DNA of 6,493 nucleotides from positions 1 through 6,493 of the forward strand of contig WRCL01000113.1 in NCBI GenBank assembly GCA_009783975.1, in the 5' to 3' direction. Positions 1 to 6,493 of the stretch are shown here, piece after piece. The translations under genes were made by a program, and so were the position numbers. The DNA comes from Micrococcales bacterium (GTDB taxonomy: Bacteria > Actinomycetota > Actinomycetes > Actinomycetales > Cellulomonadaceae). The notes beneath the pieces were generated by a model, which was not told the DNA's origin, made no database searches, and was given only the letters and a program-made list of their open reading frames with translations. Within the stretch, counting starts at the first letter, position 1; each line of letters begins with the position of its first letter.

Positions 1-2
1 AC

Positions 3-47
3 GAAGTCTGGCGGCGCTACGGGACGAGGATCGAGGAGTGGGTGTGA
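3..47 (+). CDS. 3' end of an unidentified upstream gene
   Basis: Only the last 14 codons and a TGA stop (45-47) are present, encoding EVWRRYGTRIEEWV; the start lies left of the window. The call rests on codon bias: in this frame 13 of 14 sense codons end in G or C, whereas the frame continuous with the next gene has only about half over the same bases. The stop overlaps the GTG start of the following gene in a GTGA tetranucleotide, so the two are probably co-transcribed and translationally coupled. Given the neighbours, a polysaccharide assembly or export gene is likely, but the fragment is too short to identify a family. Confidence 0.6.
   Translation, partial: EVWRRYGTRIEEWV
33..38 (+). promoter_or_regulatory. 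Shine-Dalgarno for the RgpF-WbsX gene
   Basis: GAGGAG sits five bases before the GTG at 44 and lies inside the end of the upstream gene. It supports the start at 44 over the in-frame GTG at 38, which this site would overlap. A weaker GAGGA at 26-30 could serve the GTG at 38, so the choice is favoured but not proven. Confidence 0.55.
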
Positions 48-2137
48 GACAGCTGCGGCAGCTGGTGACCGCGCCGGCGAAATCGTTTGTGCGTGCGCTC
101 ACCGGCAAAGAGCTGACCCGCCAGGCGGTGCGCGGGCGGGTGCAACGGCTGCGGATCGCCGCAGGGGCCCGGGTCGCCGGCCACCGGCCGCGGCGGCCTG
201 ACTCGCAGATGCCCACCTCACGTTCGCGCTGGTTGGCCCGCCGGCAAGGGCGCCGGCCTCGGCTGTTCCCTGACCGTTGGCGGATGTCACCGGTGCTCGG
301 GGCGCCGGACCCGGCACGTGTGGGCGTCGTCATGCATGTGTTCTTTCCTGAGCTCGTCCCTGAGCTGGTGGACCAGCTGCGGCACGTCCCGGTCGGGTTT
401 GACCTGCTCGTCACCAACGCCTCAGGGCAGCCGCTCAGCCTCGACACCAGCGCCGTGCCGCACGTCCGGCGTGTGGAGGTGCTCGACTGCGACAACCACG
501 GCCGCGATATCTTCCCGTTGGTGTCGCTGGTCAACGCCGGTTTCCTCGACCCGTACCGGTTGGTGCTGAAGATCCACACCAAACGGTCGCACTGGCGCGG
601 CGCGCACACCGAGCTCGGTGGCACCGGCGAGCAGTGGCGCACCGAGCTGCTCAGCGCGCTGCTCGGCGACGAGCAGAACGTCACCTCGGTGCTGCGCGCG
701 TTCGCCGCAGACGACACGTTGGGGCTGGTGACCGCCGACGGTTCGGTCTTGGGCGCCGGGTTCTGGGGCGCAGACCGCCAGATGGTTGCTGACCTGCTCG
801 ACCGGATCGGCCTGGACCTGGACGGACGCGAGCTGCGGTTCGCCGCCGGTTCGATGTACTGGGTGCGCGGTTTTGTCTTGCAGGCGTTGCGGTCGCTGGC
901 CATCGACGCCGACGACTTCCCCGCCGAGGCTGGGCAGGTCGACGGGACGCCAGCACATGCGGTCGAACGGCTCATCGGGATCCTCGCAGCCGAGGCTGGG
1001 CTGAGCGTGTGCGAGCGCAGCGGCGTGAGCGAGCATGACGGCGACCTCGCGGTGTACGACCCAGCCAGCCCGTGCGAGCCGCGGGCACGGGTCGTGCCGT
1101 TCTACCTGCCACAGTTCCACCCCACGCCGCAGAACGACCAGTGGTGGGGCCCAGGTTTCACCGAGTGGACGAACGTCACCGCGGCGTGGCCGCTGTTCCC
1201 CGGCCAGGAGCAGCCCCGGCTGCCTGACGAGCTCGGGTTCTACGACCTTCGCGACGACCTGGTCCGCGCGAGGCAGAAAGACCTCGCCGACGCCCACGGC
1301 GTCGAAGGGTTCATGTACTACTACTACTGGTTCGCCGGCAAGCGCCTGCTGTCGGCACCGGTCGAGGCGCTGAGGTCCTCCGGCCTGGACCAGAGGTTCT
1401 GCCTGATGTGGGCGAACGAGAACTGGACCCGCCGGTGGGACGGACGCAGCCAGGACGTCCTCATCGGCCAGGACCATGACGAGGTGCCCGCGACGAGCTT
1501 TGTCGACGACGTCATGGAGTTCCTCGCCGACGACCGCTACCTGCGTGTGGACGGCGCAGCGCTGTTGTCGGTGTACCGGATCTCACAGATACCGCACTAC
1601 CCCGCGGTGCTCGCGCACTGGCGCGAACGTGCCCGCGCAGCAGGGGTCGGCGAGCTGTTCATCGTCAACGTCGACGTGGCCGCCGAGTTCGACGGGCTCG
1701 ACCGTGACGCGGCCCTGGCCGGGCTCGACGGCACGCACTGGTTCCCGCCGCACAACTGCGCGTGGGAGTGGATCGACTATGCCGAGCTGGGGATGGTCGC
1801 AGATTTTTCCGGCAACCTGCTCAGCTACCCAGCCCTGGTCGCCGACGCCGAATGCCGGCTGGATGGGCTCGACGCACGGACGTTCCCGGCTGTGATGGTC
1901 GACTTCGACAACACCGCCCGCCGGGCCCAGCGCGCCGACGTGTGGTGGGGGTCGAACCCGTACACGTTCCGCCGGTGGGTCGCCTCGACGGTCCGTGCCG
2001 TCGCGGACCGGCCCGAACAGCACCGGCTCATGTTCGTCAACGCCTGGAACGAGTGGGCCGAGAGCGCCGTCCTCGAACCCTCGGCGCGCCACGGGCGGGG
2101 CTACCTGCTCGCGCTGCGGGACGCGGTGCTGAGATGA
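44..2137 (+). CDS. RgpF-like / WbsX-like two-domain polysaccharide glycosyltransferase
   Basis: Predicted cytoplasmic enzyme of rhamnose-rich polysaccharide assembly, 697 residues from GTG 44. Residues 1-92 are arginine-rich and low-complexity, perhaps for membrane association. Residues about 93-305 match the rhamnan-synthesis F (RgpF) family: VGVVMHVFF opening, CDNHGRDIFP, the KIHTKRS motif near 176, and AGSMYWVRG. Residues about 350-690 match the WbsX / GH99-like family found in O-antigen clusters: VVPFYLPQFHP near 350, WWGPGFTEWTNV, MYYYYWF near 424, WANENWTRRWD near 456 and NAWNEWAE near 666. RgpF members extend polyrhamnose in streptococci; WbsX-type domains are annotated as glycosyltransferases but resemble GH99 hydrolases, so their chemistry is less certain. 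The start at 44 is chosen because it gives a GTGA overlap with the upstream stop and has a GAGGAG site. An in-frame GTG at 38 would add two residues. Both domains look complete. Substrate and linkage cannot be read from sequence. Confidence 0.88.
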   Translation: MRQLRQLVTAPAKSFVRALTGKELTRQAVRGRVQRLRIAAGARVAGHRPRRPDSQMPTSRSRWLARRQGRRPRLFPDRWRMSPVLGAPDPARVGVVMHVFFPELVPELVDQLRHVPVGFDLLVTNASGQPLSLDTSAVPHVRRVEVLDCDNHGRDIFPLVSLVNAGFLDPYRLVLKIHTKRSHWRGAHTELGGTGEQWRTELLSALLGDEQNVTSVLRAFAADDTLGLVTADGSVLGAGFWGADRQMVADLLDRIGLDLDGRELRFAAGSMYWVRGFVLQALRSLAIDADDFPAEAGQVDGTPAHAVERLIGILAAEAGLSVCERSGVSEHDGDLAVYDPASPCEPRARVVPFYLPQFHPTPQNDQWWGPGFTEWTNVTAAWPLFPGQEQPRLPDELGFYDLRDDLVRARQKDLADAHGVEGFMYYYYWFAGKRLLSAPVEALRSSGLDQRFCLMWANENWTRRWDGRSQDVLIGQDHDEVPATSFVDDVMEFLADDRYLRVDGAALLSVYRISQIPHYPAVLAHWRERARAAGVGELFIVNVDVAAEFDGLDRDAALAGLDGTHWFPPHNCAWEWIDYAELGMVADFSGNLLSYPALVADAECRLDGLDARTFPAVMVDFDNTARRAQRADVWWGSNPYTFRRWVASTVRAVADRPEQHRLMFVNAWNEWAESAVLEPSARHGRGYLLALRDAVLR

Positions 2138-2187
2138 CCCGGGTCGACACGATGACTCCTGCTTTCCGAAAGGCGACGACCGCGTGA
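2134..2187 (+). CDS. possible 17-codon coupling ORF between two genes
   Basis: An ATG at 2134 overlaps the TGA of the preceding gene (ATGA, 2134-2137) and opens a frame encoding MTRVDTMTPAFRKATTA. Its TGA (2185-2187) overlaps the GTG start of the next gene (GTGA, 2184-2187). It therefore bridges the 46-base spacer with two stop-start overlaps. Most third positions are G or C, but the spacer is GC-rich anyway. No convincing ribosome site precedes the ATG, so translation would depend on re-initiation. It could be a coupling device that passes ribosomes downstream, or a coincidence; no peptide function is claimed. Confidence 0.3.
   Translation: MTRVDTMTPAFRKATTA
2168..2173 (+). promoter_or_regulatory. 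Shine-Dalgarno for the methyltransferase gene
   Basis: GAAAGG lies ten bases before the GTG at 2184, a slightly long but acceptable spacing. No other ATG or GTG start occurs in that frame in the spacer, so this site supports 2184 as the start. Confidence 0.45.
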
Positions 2188-4043
2188 CGGACCATCTGAA
2201 CACCCCACTTCGACAGCTGCCGCACGAGACCCGCGACAGTGTCCGGGTGCTGCGCGAGACCGACGTGGCATGGCTCGACGGTTCCGAGGACGAGCTGTAC
2301 TCCCGGATCACCACATGTGGCCTGCCCCTGGACTCACTGTCCGACGACCTGCTCGCCACCGCGCAGACCTGGCCTGAGCGCTACCACCTCACACCCGAGC
2401 GGGCGAACCTGCTACGTGCGCTGGAGCTGCCGGCGCAGGCCAGGGTCTTGGAGATCGGCGCTGGGTGCGGTGCGATCACGCGGTACCTCGGCGAGCACGC
2501 TGCCGTCGTCGATGCGCTCGAACCGACGTTCGCCCGGGCCCGTGTCGCGGCGGCACGCACCGCTGACCTGCCGAATGTCCACGTGTTCTGCGGTGAGGTC
2601 TGCGACATCCCTGACGTCGCTGCTTATGACGTCGTCGTCGTTGTTGGGGTGCTGGAGTACGTCGGTGGCGGCCAGGTCGACCCCGCGGCGTACCTGGAGT
2701 TCCTGGGCACGTTGCGCAACGCCCTGGTCGACGGTGGTGTGCTGCTGCTGGCCATCGAGAACGCCTTGGGGGCCAAGTACTTCGCCGGTGCGCGCGAGGA
2801 CCACTCTGGCGTCGTGTTCGAGTCGGTGCAGGGCTATCCCGCGCCGTGCCCGGCACGGACGTTCTCACGCCGGCAGCTGACGGACCTGGTCACACGTGCC
2901 GGGTTTCCCCAGGTGCAGGTGCTCGGCGCCTTCCCTGACTACAAGGTCACCCGGGCAGTGTTCGACGACGCACTGTTCGCCAGAGCTGAGCAGCTCGCCG
3001 TCGACGTGCCGTCGTTCCCCAGCCCAGACTGGGGCGAGGCGCGTCCGGCGCTGCTCGACGAGGCCCTGGTGTGGCGCCAGCTGGTCGCCGCGGGGCTCGG
3101 TGAGCACACGTCCAACTCGTTCCTCGTCGTGGCAAGCACCGACCACGCGCATGGTCTGTGGCCGCGTGGGCGCCTCGGGATGTTCTTCGCCACAGGCAGG
3201 CGCCGGCCCTTCCGGGTCGCCAAAGAGATCCGCGACGACGACGGTGCGGTGACGATCACCAGCCGGCTTCTCGGCGACGGCGCCGCCGACGGGTTGCGTG
3301 TGCTCACCTACTGCGAACCGTGGGTCCGCGGTGGGCAGTCGCTCACAGCCCGGGCGCTGGCGTGCCCCCAGTCGTTGCAGACCCTCGTCGGTGACTGGCG
3401 CCGTGCCCTTGACTCACGCGTTGAGCAGAGCACCGAAGGGATGCCGTTCGACGTGCTGCCGCACAACCTCGTCTACACCCACGGCGCTGTGACGGTCATC
3501 GACGACGAGTGGCGCTCGGACACCCTGACGCTGCGTGACGTCGTCCTGCGAGGTGCGCTGCTGCTCGTGCGTGACCTCACCGACGCCGGACCGGCGACCC
3601 TGTGGGGGTTCGCCGACCCGTGGCAGATGGCACAGGCTGTGGCCCAGTGGGCTGGGGTTGAGGCGACCGATGACGAGCTCCACGACGCGGTCCAGGCCGA
3701 AGGTACGCTCCAGGCAGGTGTAGGCGCGCTCGGGCGCGACGCAGAGTCTGTGGCGGCCACAGCCACCGATGTCGCCGCACGGTTGCTCGCCGCCCTGGAC
3801 GCACCACGGCACGGTGAGGTCACGCCTGCGACGTGGCAACGGGCCGTGGAGTACGAGGCAGAGCTCATCAACACCCGCGACCTGCTGTTCGCCACCGGTG
3901 CCCAGCTCGACGAGTCCCGTGCTGAGCAGGTGCGGCTCAGCCGCGAGGTCGCAGCGCTGCGCCGACGGCTGGGCTGGTTCGACGGGACGAACCTCGTACG
4001 TGGCGCACGCCGGGCCGCCCGCGAGGTCCGCGCCAGGTTCTGA
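2184..4043 (+). CDS. methyltransferase with kinase-like module and C-terminal coiled coil (WbdD-like layout)
   Basis: Predicted cytoplasmic enzyme of 619 residues. Residues about 60-240 form a class I SAM-dependent methyltransferase: motif I VLEIGAGCG at 88-96, acidic DALEP at 110-114 after beta 2, D141 in the CDIPD segment, and GVLEYVG from 155. Residues about 320-520 carry kinase-like signatures in the right order: a possible beta-3 lysine K347 in FRVAKEI, D423 and N428 in DVLPHN (the D-x4-N catalytic-loop pattern), and D440 or D441 in VIDDEW at the metal-binding position, as in APH-type kinases. Residues about 555-596 are charged, leucine-spaced and probably a short coiled coil, followed by a basic tail. 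In Gram-negative bacteria WbdD has this same order and ends O-antigen chains by phosphorylating and methylating the terminal sugar. A similar role on a cell-wall rhamnan is inference. The methyltransferase is well supported; the kinase fold is motif-based, and the module may be inactive or do something else. Confidence 0.82.
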   Translation: MTDHLNTPLRQLPHETRDSVRVLRETDVAWLDGSEDELYSRITTCGLPLDSLSDDLLATAQTWPERYHLTPERANLLRALELPAQARVLEIGAGCGAITRYLGEHAAVVDALEPTFARARVAAARTADLPNVHVFCGEVCDIPDVAAYDVVVVVGVLEYVGGGQVDPAAYLEFLGTLRNALVDGGVLLLAIENALGAKYFAGAREDHSGVVFESVQGYPAPCPARTFSRRQLTDLVTRAGFPQVQVLGAFPDYKVTRAVFDDALFARAEQLAVDVPSFPSPDWGEARPALLDEALVWRQLVAAGLGEHTSNSFLVVASTDHAHGLWPRGRLGMFFATGRRRPFRVAKEIRDDDGAVTITSRLLGDGAADGLRVLTYCEPWVRGGQSLTARALACPQSLQTLVGDWRRALDSRVEQSTEGMPFDVLPHNLVYTHGAVTVIDDEWRSDTLTLRDVVLRGALLLVRDLTDAGPATLWGFADPWQMAQAVAQWAGVEATDDELHDAVQAEGTLQAGVGALGRDAESVAATATDVAARLLAALDAPRHGEVTPATWQRAVEYEAELINTRDLLFATGAQLDESRAEQVRLSREVAALRRRLGWFDGTNLVRGARRAAREVRARF

Positions 4044-4044
4044 C

Positions 4045-5811
4045 CTACCGTGTCCAGCACGTCCAGGGCCCGGCAGACAACCCGGGGACGAACCCTGAGG
4101 TTTCGAACAGCTCACGGCTGAGGTCGTCGGCCCAGGCGACGCACGCGACGGTGACGTCGAGGTCGTCCAGGGCGGCGCGGGCTTCGTCGAGCACCTCGGC
4201 GCTGCGGTCCGGGCTGTCGGCGAACTGCTGCAGCAGCGCGCGCTGGTCGGCACGGGCGTCGTCGAGGCCGCCGAGCTGTGCGGTCCACTCCGGCCGGCTG
4301 GCGACCGGACGTGGGGCAGAGCTGAGGATGCCGACAGTCGCCACGAGGTAGTTCGCGGCGAGGAACGTGCCTGGGCGTTGGTCGACGACCCACTGGGCGA
4401 CCTCCAGGTCGACCGGGTCGCGGACCTTCCACGCCCCCGGCGCGATGTACGCGCCGTTGGCTGGTGACCACAGCGGCAGCCCGGCGACGACGAGGACCAC
4501 CGCGACGCCGAAGGCTGGCAGCCAACCCAACCGGGGCACCGGCAGGCTCGCGAGCAGCCCGACGAGCGCTGGGACGGGCAGAACCCACGCGACCCGCCAC
4601 GAGATCGAGTCACCTCCGATGACCTTCTCCACAGCGGTGAACAGCGGCGGGACGGTGAACACCGCAGCGACGAGCACCGCAACCGCCAGCGCCCGCTGGC
4701 CGCGGGCGAGCACAGCCACCGCCGGCCACCGTGCACCAGCGCCGACGGCCAGCCCAGCACCCACGACGACAGCACCCACAGCAAGGTTTGCCACGACCAC
4801 CGTCCAGGGTGTGAGGAGGTTCCGCTCGAACCCGCCCGGCTCGCCAGCTGAGAACACCACCGCCAACCCCGAAGCGACAGGCACCACCGACGCGGCCACG
4901 ACGAGCACCACCGCGGCGACGACCTCACGGCGCACGAGCAGCACGCCAGCACCGGCCACGGCGACGAGCGGGACGACGAACACCGCCGTCTGGGTCAGGC
5001 CCACACCGGCGGTGCTGGCGACGGCGACCACGACGAGCGCCGAACGCACCTGGCGCCGGTCAGGTGCCCACACCGAGACCAGCGCAGTCCACAGGTACGG
5101 CACGAGCAGCGCGACGAACACGACTTTGCCCTGCCAGATCCGTGCGACGGACATGTTCCCAAAGCTCGCGTGCGCGTACCCGCCCCATAGCAACATGACC
5201 CCGGCGAGCAGCAGCCCAGCCGCCGGCCGGCGGGCCTGCCACGTCCGCAGCAACCGCCACAGGGCCCACACCGCGCCGAACGCGGCGACAGGGACGAACC
5301 ACCGGTAGGCCACCGACCCGGCAGCCGCGCCGCTGGCCCAGGCCAGGGCCCCGTGCAGCGCGTCGAGCGAGGAGAAGTCCGGGCCGGGGTAGTACACCGC
5401 TGGCCACAGGCCTTCGGTGAACAAGAAGTCACCGGTGGGCACAGCACCGTGGTCAGCGGTCCACGTCGCGCGGACCATGTAGAACGCGTCGTCGAGGTCT
5501 GCGCGGACGACGACCGCTGACAGCACCGCCGCCCCGACGCACGCGGCCAGGCCCACGAGCGCCGGACCTGGTGCTGGGTCGGGTGTGGCAGCCAGCCACC
5601 TGCCTCGCGAGCGCCACCAGACGAGCACTGGCGTCCCGGCGACCCACACACCGAGCCCCACCCCGAGCGGCAGCCCTGCCAGGGCCAGCGCGTGCACGAC
5701 CGTCCACACGGCGAACGAGGCGACAGCCACGTCCAACGTCGCGTCGAGCAGACGGGTCATCCGTGCTGCCACGGTGACGACCGGCGCGGGGGCGGCCGGG
5801 TCACGGCTCAC
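4045..5811 (-). CDS. polytopic membrane protein, probable GT-C-type glycosyltransferase
   Basis: 588 residues from the GTG at 5811. The first three quarters hold roughly 11-13 hydrophobic segments rich in Val, Ala and Leu. The last 130 or so residues (from about SPANGAYIAPGAWKV) are hydrophilic and probably form an extracytoplasmic domain. A large loop after the first helices contains an acidic DLDDAFY motif (D107, D108), placed as in GT-C enzymes where such acids act with a polyprenyl-phosphate sugar donor. The likely role is adding a sugar to the wall polysaccharide outside the membrane; no exact family or donor can be named, and a transporter or other membrane protein is not excluded. The start at 5811 is preferred over the ATG at 5838: it gives a GTGA overlap with the rmlD stop and has GAGG seven bases upstream, while 5838 would overlap rmlD by 31 bases. 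The TAG stop (4047-4045) lies one base from the stop of the convergent methyltransferase gene. Confidence 0.78.
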   Translation of the reverse strand: MSRDPAAPAPVVTVAARMTRLLDATLDVAVASFAVWTVVHALALAGLPLGVGLGVWVAGTPVLVWWRSRGRWLAATPDPAPGPALVGLAACVGAAVLSAVVVRADLDDAFYMVRATWTADHGAVPTGDFLFTEGLWPAVYYPGPDFSSLDALHGALAWASGAAAGSVAYRWFVPVAAFGAVWALWRLLRTWQARRPAAGLLLAGVMLLWGGYAHASFGNMSVARIWQGKVVFVALLVPYLWTALVSVWAPDRRQVRSALVVVAVASTAGVGLTQTAVFVVPLVAVAGAGVLLVRREVVAAVVLVVAASVVPVASGLAVVFSAGEPGGFERNLLTPWTVVVANLAVGAVVVGAGLAVGAGARWPAVAVLARGQRALAVAVLVAAVFTVPPLFTAVEKVIGGDSISWRVAWVLPVPALVGLLASLPVPRLGWLPAFGVAVVLVVAGLPLWSPANGAYIAPGAWKVRDPVDLEVAQWVVDQRPGTFLAANYLVATVGILSSAPRPVASRPEWTAQLGGLDDARADQRALLQQFADSPDRSAEVLDEARAALDDLDVTVACVAWADDLSRELFETSGFVPGLSAGPWTCWTR

Positions 5812-6493
5812 TGCATGACCTCGCCAGCCTGCGACCACCTGGTCCGCCAGTCGCCGATGGGCTCGACGCCCGCGGCCACGAGCGCGCTATGGCTGAGCAC
5901 CGAGTACTGCGGGCGCGGGGCGGGGCGGACGAGCTGGGCAGAGGTCGTCGCGGTCACCACACCCCGGTCCATCCCGGCGGCGGCGACGACCTCTTGGGCA
6001 AAGCCGAACCAGGAGACCTCACCTGACGACGTCCCGTGGTACGTGCCTGCTGGCGCCTTGGCCTCGACGAGCCGCACGATGAGCCCAGCAAGGTCGACGG
6101 TCCACGTCGGCTGGCCGACCTGGTCGTCGACGACGGCGACCTCGCCACGTTCGCCGGCCAGGCGCGCGATCGTCCGGGGGAAGCACGGCCCGTGCGCCCC
6201 GTACAACCACGCGGTGCGCACGACGAGGTGGTCGCGGGCCTCGGCGCGCACCGCCCACTCCCCTGCTGCTTTGGTCCGCCCGTAGGCCGAACGCGGCGCG
6301 ACTGGGGCGTCCTCGTCGTACGCGGTGGTCGCGCACCCGTCGAACACATAATCGGTCGACACCTGGACAACCCGTGCCTGGGCGTCAACAGCGGCCCGGG
6401 CGACCAACGCCGCACCGGTGGCGTTGACGGCGAACGCCTGAGCCTCGTGGTCCTCGGCGGCGTCGACGGCCGTCCACGCCGCAGCGTTGACGA
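5808..6493 (-). CDS. rmlD (rfbD): dTDP-4-dehydrorhamnose reductase (5' end outside window)
   Basis: Catalyses the last step of dTDP-L-rhamnose synthesis, the NAD(P)H-dependent reduction of dTDP-4-keto-L-rhamnose, in the cytoplasm. 227 codons are visible. The frame stays open to the right edge and reads VNAAAWTAVDAAEDHEAQAF, a standard RmlD segment, so the TTG near 6407 is not the start. About 60 N-terminal residues, including the Rossmann glycine motif, are missing from view. Seen in order: STDYVFDG with its catalytic-site Thr at 6356-6354; SAYGRTKAAGE with the SDR tyrosine (6284-6282) and lysine (6272-6270); RTAWLYGAHGPCFPRTI; VDDQVGQPTWTVDLA; and YHGTSSGEVSWFGFA. All key residues of the visible part are present. 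The stop overlaps the start of the membrane protein gene by GTGA, so the two form an operon. The gene supports rhamnose as a building block for the polysaccharide made by the facing genes. Confidence 0.95.
   Translation of the reverse strand, partial: VNAAAWTAVDAAEDHEAQAFAVNATGAALVARAAVDAQARVVQVSTDYVFDGCATTAYDEDAPVAPRSAYGRTKAAGEWAVRAEARDHLVVRTAWLYGAHGPCFPRTIARLAGERGEVAVVDDQVGQPTWTVDLAGLIVRLVEAKAPAGTYHGTSSGEVSWFGFAQEVVAAAGMDRGVVTATTSAQLVRPAPRPQYSVLSHSALVAAGVEPIGDWRTRWSQAGEVMQ
5819..5822 (-). promoter_or_regulatory. Shine-Dalgarno for the membrane protein gene
   Basis: Read on the minus strand, GAGG (in GGCGAGGTC) lies seven bases before the GTG whose first base is 5811. It sits within the last codons of rmlD and decides the start of the membrane protein in favour of 5811, in keeping with translational coupling. 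Confidence 0.6.

Noticed and set aside
422..1477. Long minus-strand open frame of 351 codons opposite the RgpF-WbsX gene
   Set aside because: Its translation has no recognisable domain and it lies opposite clear family motifs on the plus strand; long antisense frames are expected in DNA this GC-rich.
1583..2359. Minus-strand open frame of 258 codons across the gene 1 / gene 2 junction
   Set aside because: It is antisense to the conserved C-terminal WbsX motifs and the methyltransferase start, with no recognisable motif of its own.
4022..4110. Possible terminator hairpins around the convergent stops (for example AGGTC/GACCT and CGAACC/GGTTTCG)
   Set aside because: The stems are only 4-6 pairs, one is bulged, none has a T-run, and they lie within coding sequence, so they are not better than chance.
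3414..4952. Minus-strand open frame of 512 codons spanning the convergent junction
   Set aside because: It crosses from opposite the methyltransferase gene into an out-of-frame reading of the membrane protein; the product is Ser/Arg/Cys-rich with no domain, typical of a shadow frame.
4367..5308. Plus-strand open frame of 313 codons opposite the membrane protein
   Set aside because: The translation is a Thr/Ala/Pro-rich low-complexity product, the usual antisense image of a Val/Ala/Gly-rich membrane protein.
5811..5838. ATG at 5838 as the membrane protein start
   Set aside because: It would overlap rmlD by 31 bases; the GTG at 5811 has a GAGG site at good spacing and a tight stop-start overlap.

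Overview
The window reads as almost gap-free, very GC-rich coding DNA with strong G/C preference at third codon positions and GTG starts. This points to a high-GC actinomycete (Actinomycetota); a Micrococcales-type genus is possible, but the sequence does not fix it. The gene content is that of a rhamnose-containing cell-wall or surface polysaccharide locus. No rRNA, tRNA, mobile element, CRISPR array or long repeat was seen, and no stretch of more than 50 bases lacks a plausible gene, so there is no room for a conventional promoter or intergenic terminator inside the window.

Left half, plus strand: the last 14 codons of an unidentified gene (ends at 47) overlap by GTGA the start of a large two-domain protein (44-2137). 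That protein joins an RgpF-type rhamnan-synthesis domain to a WbsX / GH99-like domain. A 46-base spacer, which can encode a 17-codon peptide overlapping both neighbours by four bases, leads to a 619-residue protein (2184-4043). Its layout is SAM-dependent methyltransferase, then a kinase-like module, then a short C-terminal coiled coil, resembling the O-antigen chain terminator WbdD.

Right half, minus strand: rmlD/rfbD (dTDP-4-dehydrorhamnose reductase, 5' end beyond the right edge) overlaps by GTGA a polytopic membrane protein (4045-5811) that looks like a GT-C-type glycosyltransferase with an extracytoplasmic C-terminal domain. The two halves converge, with stop codons one base apart at 4043/4045.

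Working model (inference): RmlD makes the last step of dTDP-L-rhamnose. The RgpF-WbsX protein builds the chain in the cytoplasm, and the methyltransferase-kinase protein may modify or cap its end. The membrane protein may decorate the chain outside the membrane from a lipid-linked sugar. The most interesting item is the WbdD-like architecture in what appears to be a Gram-positive.
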